Positions 63,343-64,000 of a stretch of DNA of 64,000 nt are shown in pieces. The stretch comes from Ilyonectria destructans. Its lineage: Eukaryota > Ascomycota > Sordariomycetes > Hypocreales > Nectriaceae. The position numbers and the translations under genes were made by a program. Below the pieces are notes generated by a model that was given only the letters and a program-made list of their open reading frames with translations, ran no database searches and was not told the origin of the DNA. Within the stretch, counting starts at the first letter, position 1. Every line of letters starts with the position of its first letter. The DNA lies in assembly GCA_020740775.1 (NCBI GenBank), contig JAHEWK010000003.1:868001-932000 (forward strand). Direction: 5' to 3'.

Positions 63343-64000
63343 TGTGTCGGTTGATGTGTAGATTGGACTGTGTGTATCAAATCCACGCGAATTGACCAGA
63401 AGATATATGATGATTCGAGGTCTGAAGCTGCAGATCGAAGAGGGGATGGAGGGGCTTTAAAGAGCTCCGTTGTCGGGGCTTGCATGAGGTTATCATCGGA
63501 CGCATCGGGCATCTTGCCGGCAACTGCCCCGCGATGACGCTCCACTTCGAGAGACACGCTTGAATCCCCAGCTGCTTGATTGGGCAGCGGCTTGAGTGCG
63601 AGGGGTAAAAGCATCATGGTGATAGGGGTCCAGCAGTGCAGGGGCTAGTCAGCCTATCGTCTCACGTCAGTCGGGCGCAGATGTAGCTCCGAAAGCGTAA
63701 CCCAGATACCCGCGGTTGGAGTGTTCCATGCGTGCTTCTAGCCTAGCGACCACGCCCTTTTTAGCGACACTAATCGAGATAGGGATCCGAGTCGGCCTCA
63801 GGGCCTCGCTTTCAATCGCTTTCACCCGGCTCATTTCTTATCTTCGCGTCTTGGCATAGTAGTCATGGATTGGTTTAAGTTTAAAGAAACACAGCCGTTA
63901 TCGCACGAGGACCGTGCTGTTGCGGAGCGGATCACCTCCAAAGGTGGATTAATGCGGCAATTTTGTAGGAATTGACCAACTAGCACAGAGAGGTTAGCAA
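63343..64000. other. Upstream region of the ACC deaminase gene, window end
   Basis: Promoter and leader of the minus-strand ACC deaminase (a TTTAAAG element on the minus strand near 63464). The far end has no recognisable gene. Confidence 0.6.

Noticed and set aside
62191..63354. 387-aa plus-strand frame across the ACC deaminase gene
   Set aside because: It is the antisense shadow of the C-ending codons of ACC deaminase; Gly/Glu/Leu-rich with no domain.

Overview
The window looks like a 64 kb piece of a filamentous ascomycete nuclear genome (Pezizomycotina, most likely Sordariomycetes, possibly Hypocreales). The genes are spaced one by one on both strands. Introns are short (mostly 42-190 nt), with GTAAGT/GTATGT-like donors, CTAAC/CTGAC branch points and CAG/TAG acceptors. 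Promoters and leaders are pyrimidine-rich, and the gene content is typically fungal (PNP-NACHT-ankyrin receptor, Pam17, Slx9, Uba4, PDX1/PDX2, ThrE/Prm10-type transporter, DUF2828 protein, ACC deaminase). I see no operons, CRISPR arrays, rRNA or tRNA genes, and no intact transposon.

Layout. 0.9-3.9 kb: a large disordered, probably nuclear protein. 6.4-7.3 kb: a NEDP1/SENP8-type Cys protease. 8.6-13.2 kb: a 1498-residue NLR-like receptor (PNP, NACHT, ankyrin array, ZZ-like finger). 13.4-15.9 kb: divergent Slx9 and Uba4. 16.1-19.3 kb: divergent Pam17 and a chromodomain/AT-hook protein, separated by an AT-rich island. 19.8-21.9 kb: a fungal RRM-like protein. 24.6-27.3 kb: a DUF2828/vWA protein with an RGG box. 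28.6-33.1 kb: a PIP-kinase-fold protein and a ThrE-type membrane protein. 34.0-34.3 kb: a possible relic of an NLR-type PNP domain. 35-36 kb: a P-loop sulfotransferase-like protein. 38.2-39.1 kb: a DapA-family aldolase. 41.0-42.8 kb: a carboxypeptidase S-like M20 peptidase. 43.3-45.7 kb: a MYND protein and an archaemetzincin-like protease. 46.2-48.1 kb: an MFS sugar transporter. 50.2-55.2 kb: a C2H2 protein, a small mitochondrial-type membrane protein and a second ankyrin protein. 55.3-58.3 kb: the divergent vitamin B6 pair PDX2/PDX1. 58.3-61.4 kb: a gene-poor, AT-richer stretch. 61.5-63.3 kb: a DsbA/FrnE-type oxidoreductase convergent with ACC deaminase.

Functional links. PDX1 and PDX2 form one two-subunit enzyme and share an intergenic promoter. 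Slx9/Uba4 and Pam17/chromodomain are also head-to-head pairs but have unrelated roles (ribosome assembly, tRNA thiolation and urmylation, mitochondrial import, chromatin). The most distinctive locus is the NLR at 8.6-13.2 kb. It has near-identical 99-nt ankyrin units and a diverged copy of its own 3' end lying upstream of it, and a PNP-like relic lies 21 kb further on. Together these suggest expansion and loss of self/non-self recognition genes here.

Exon structures were worked out by eye from splice signals and frame continuity. Coordinates of multi-exon genes cover all coding exons; exon boundaries are given in each entry.
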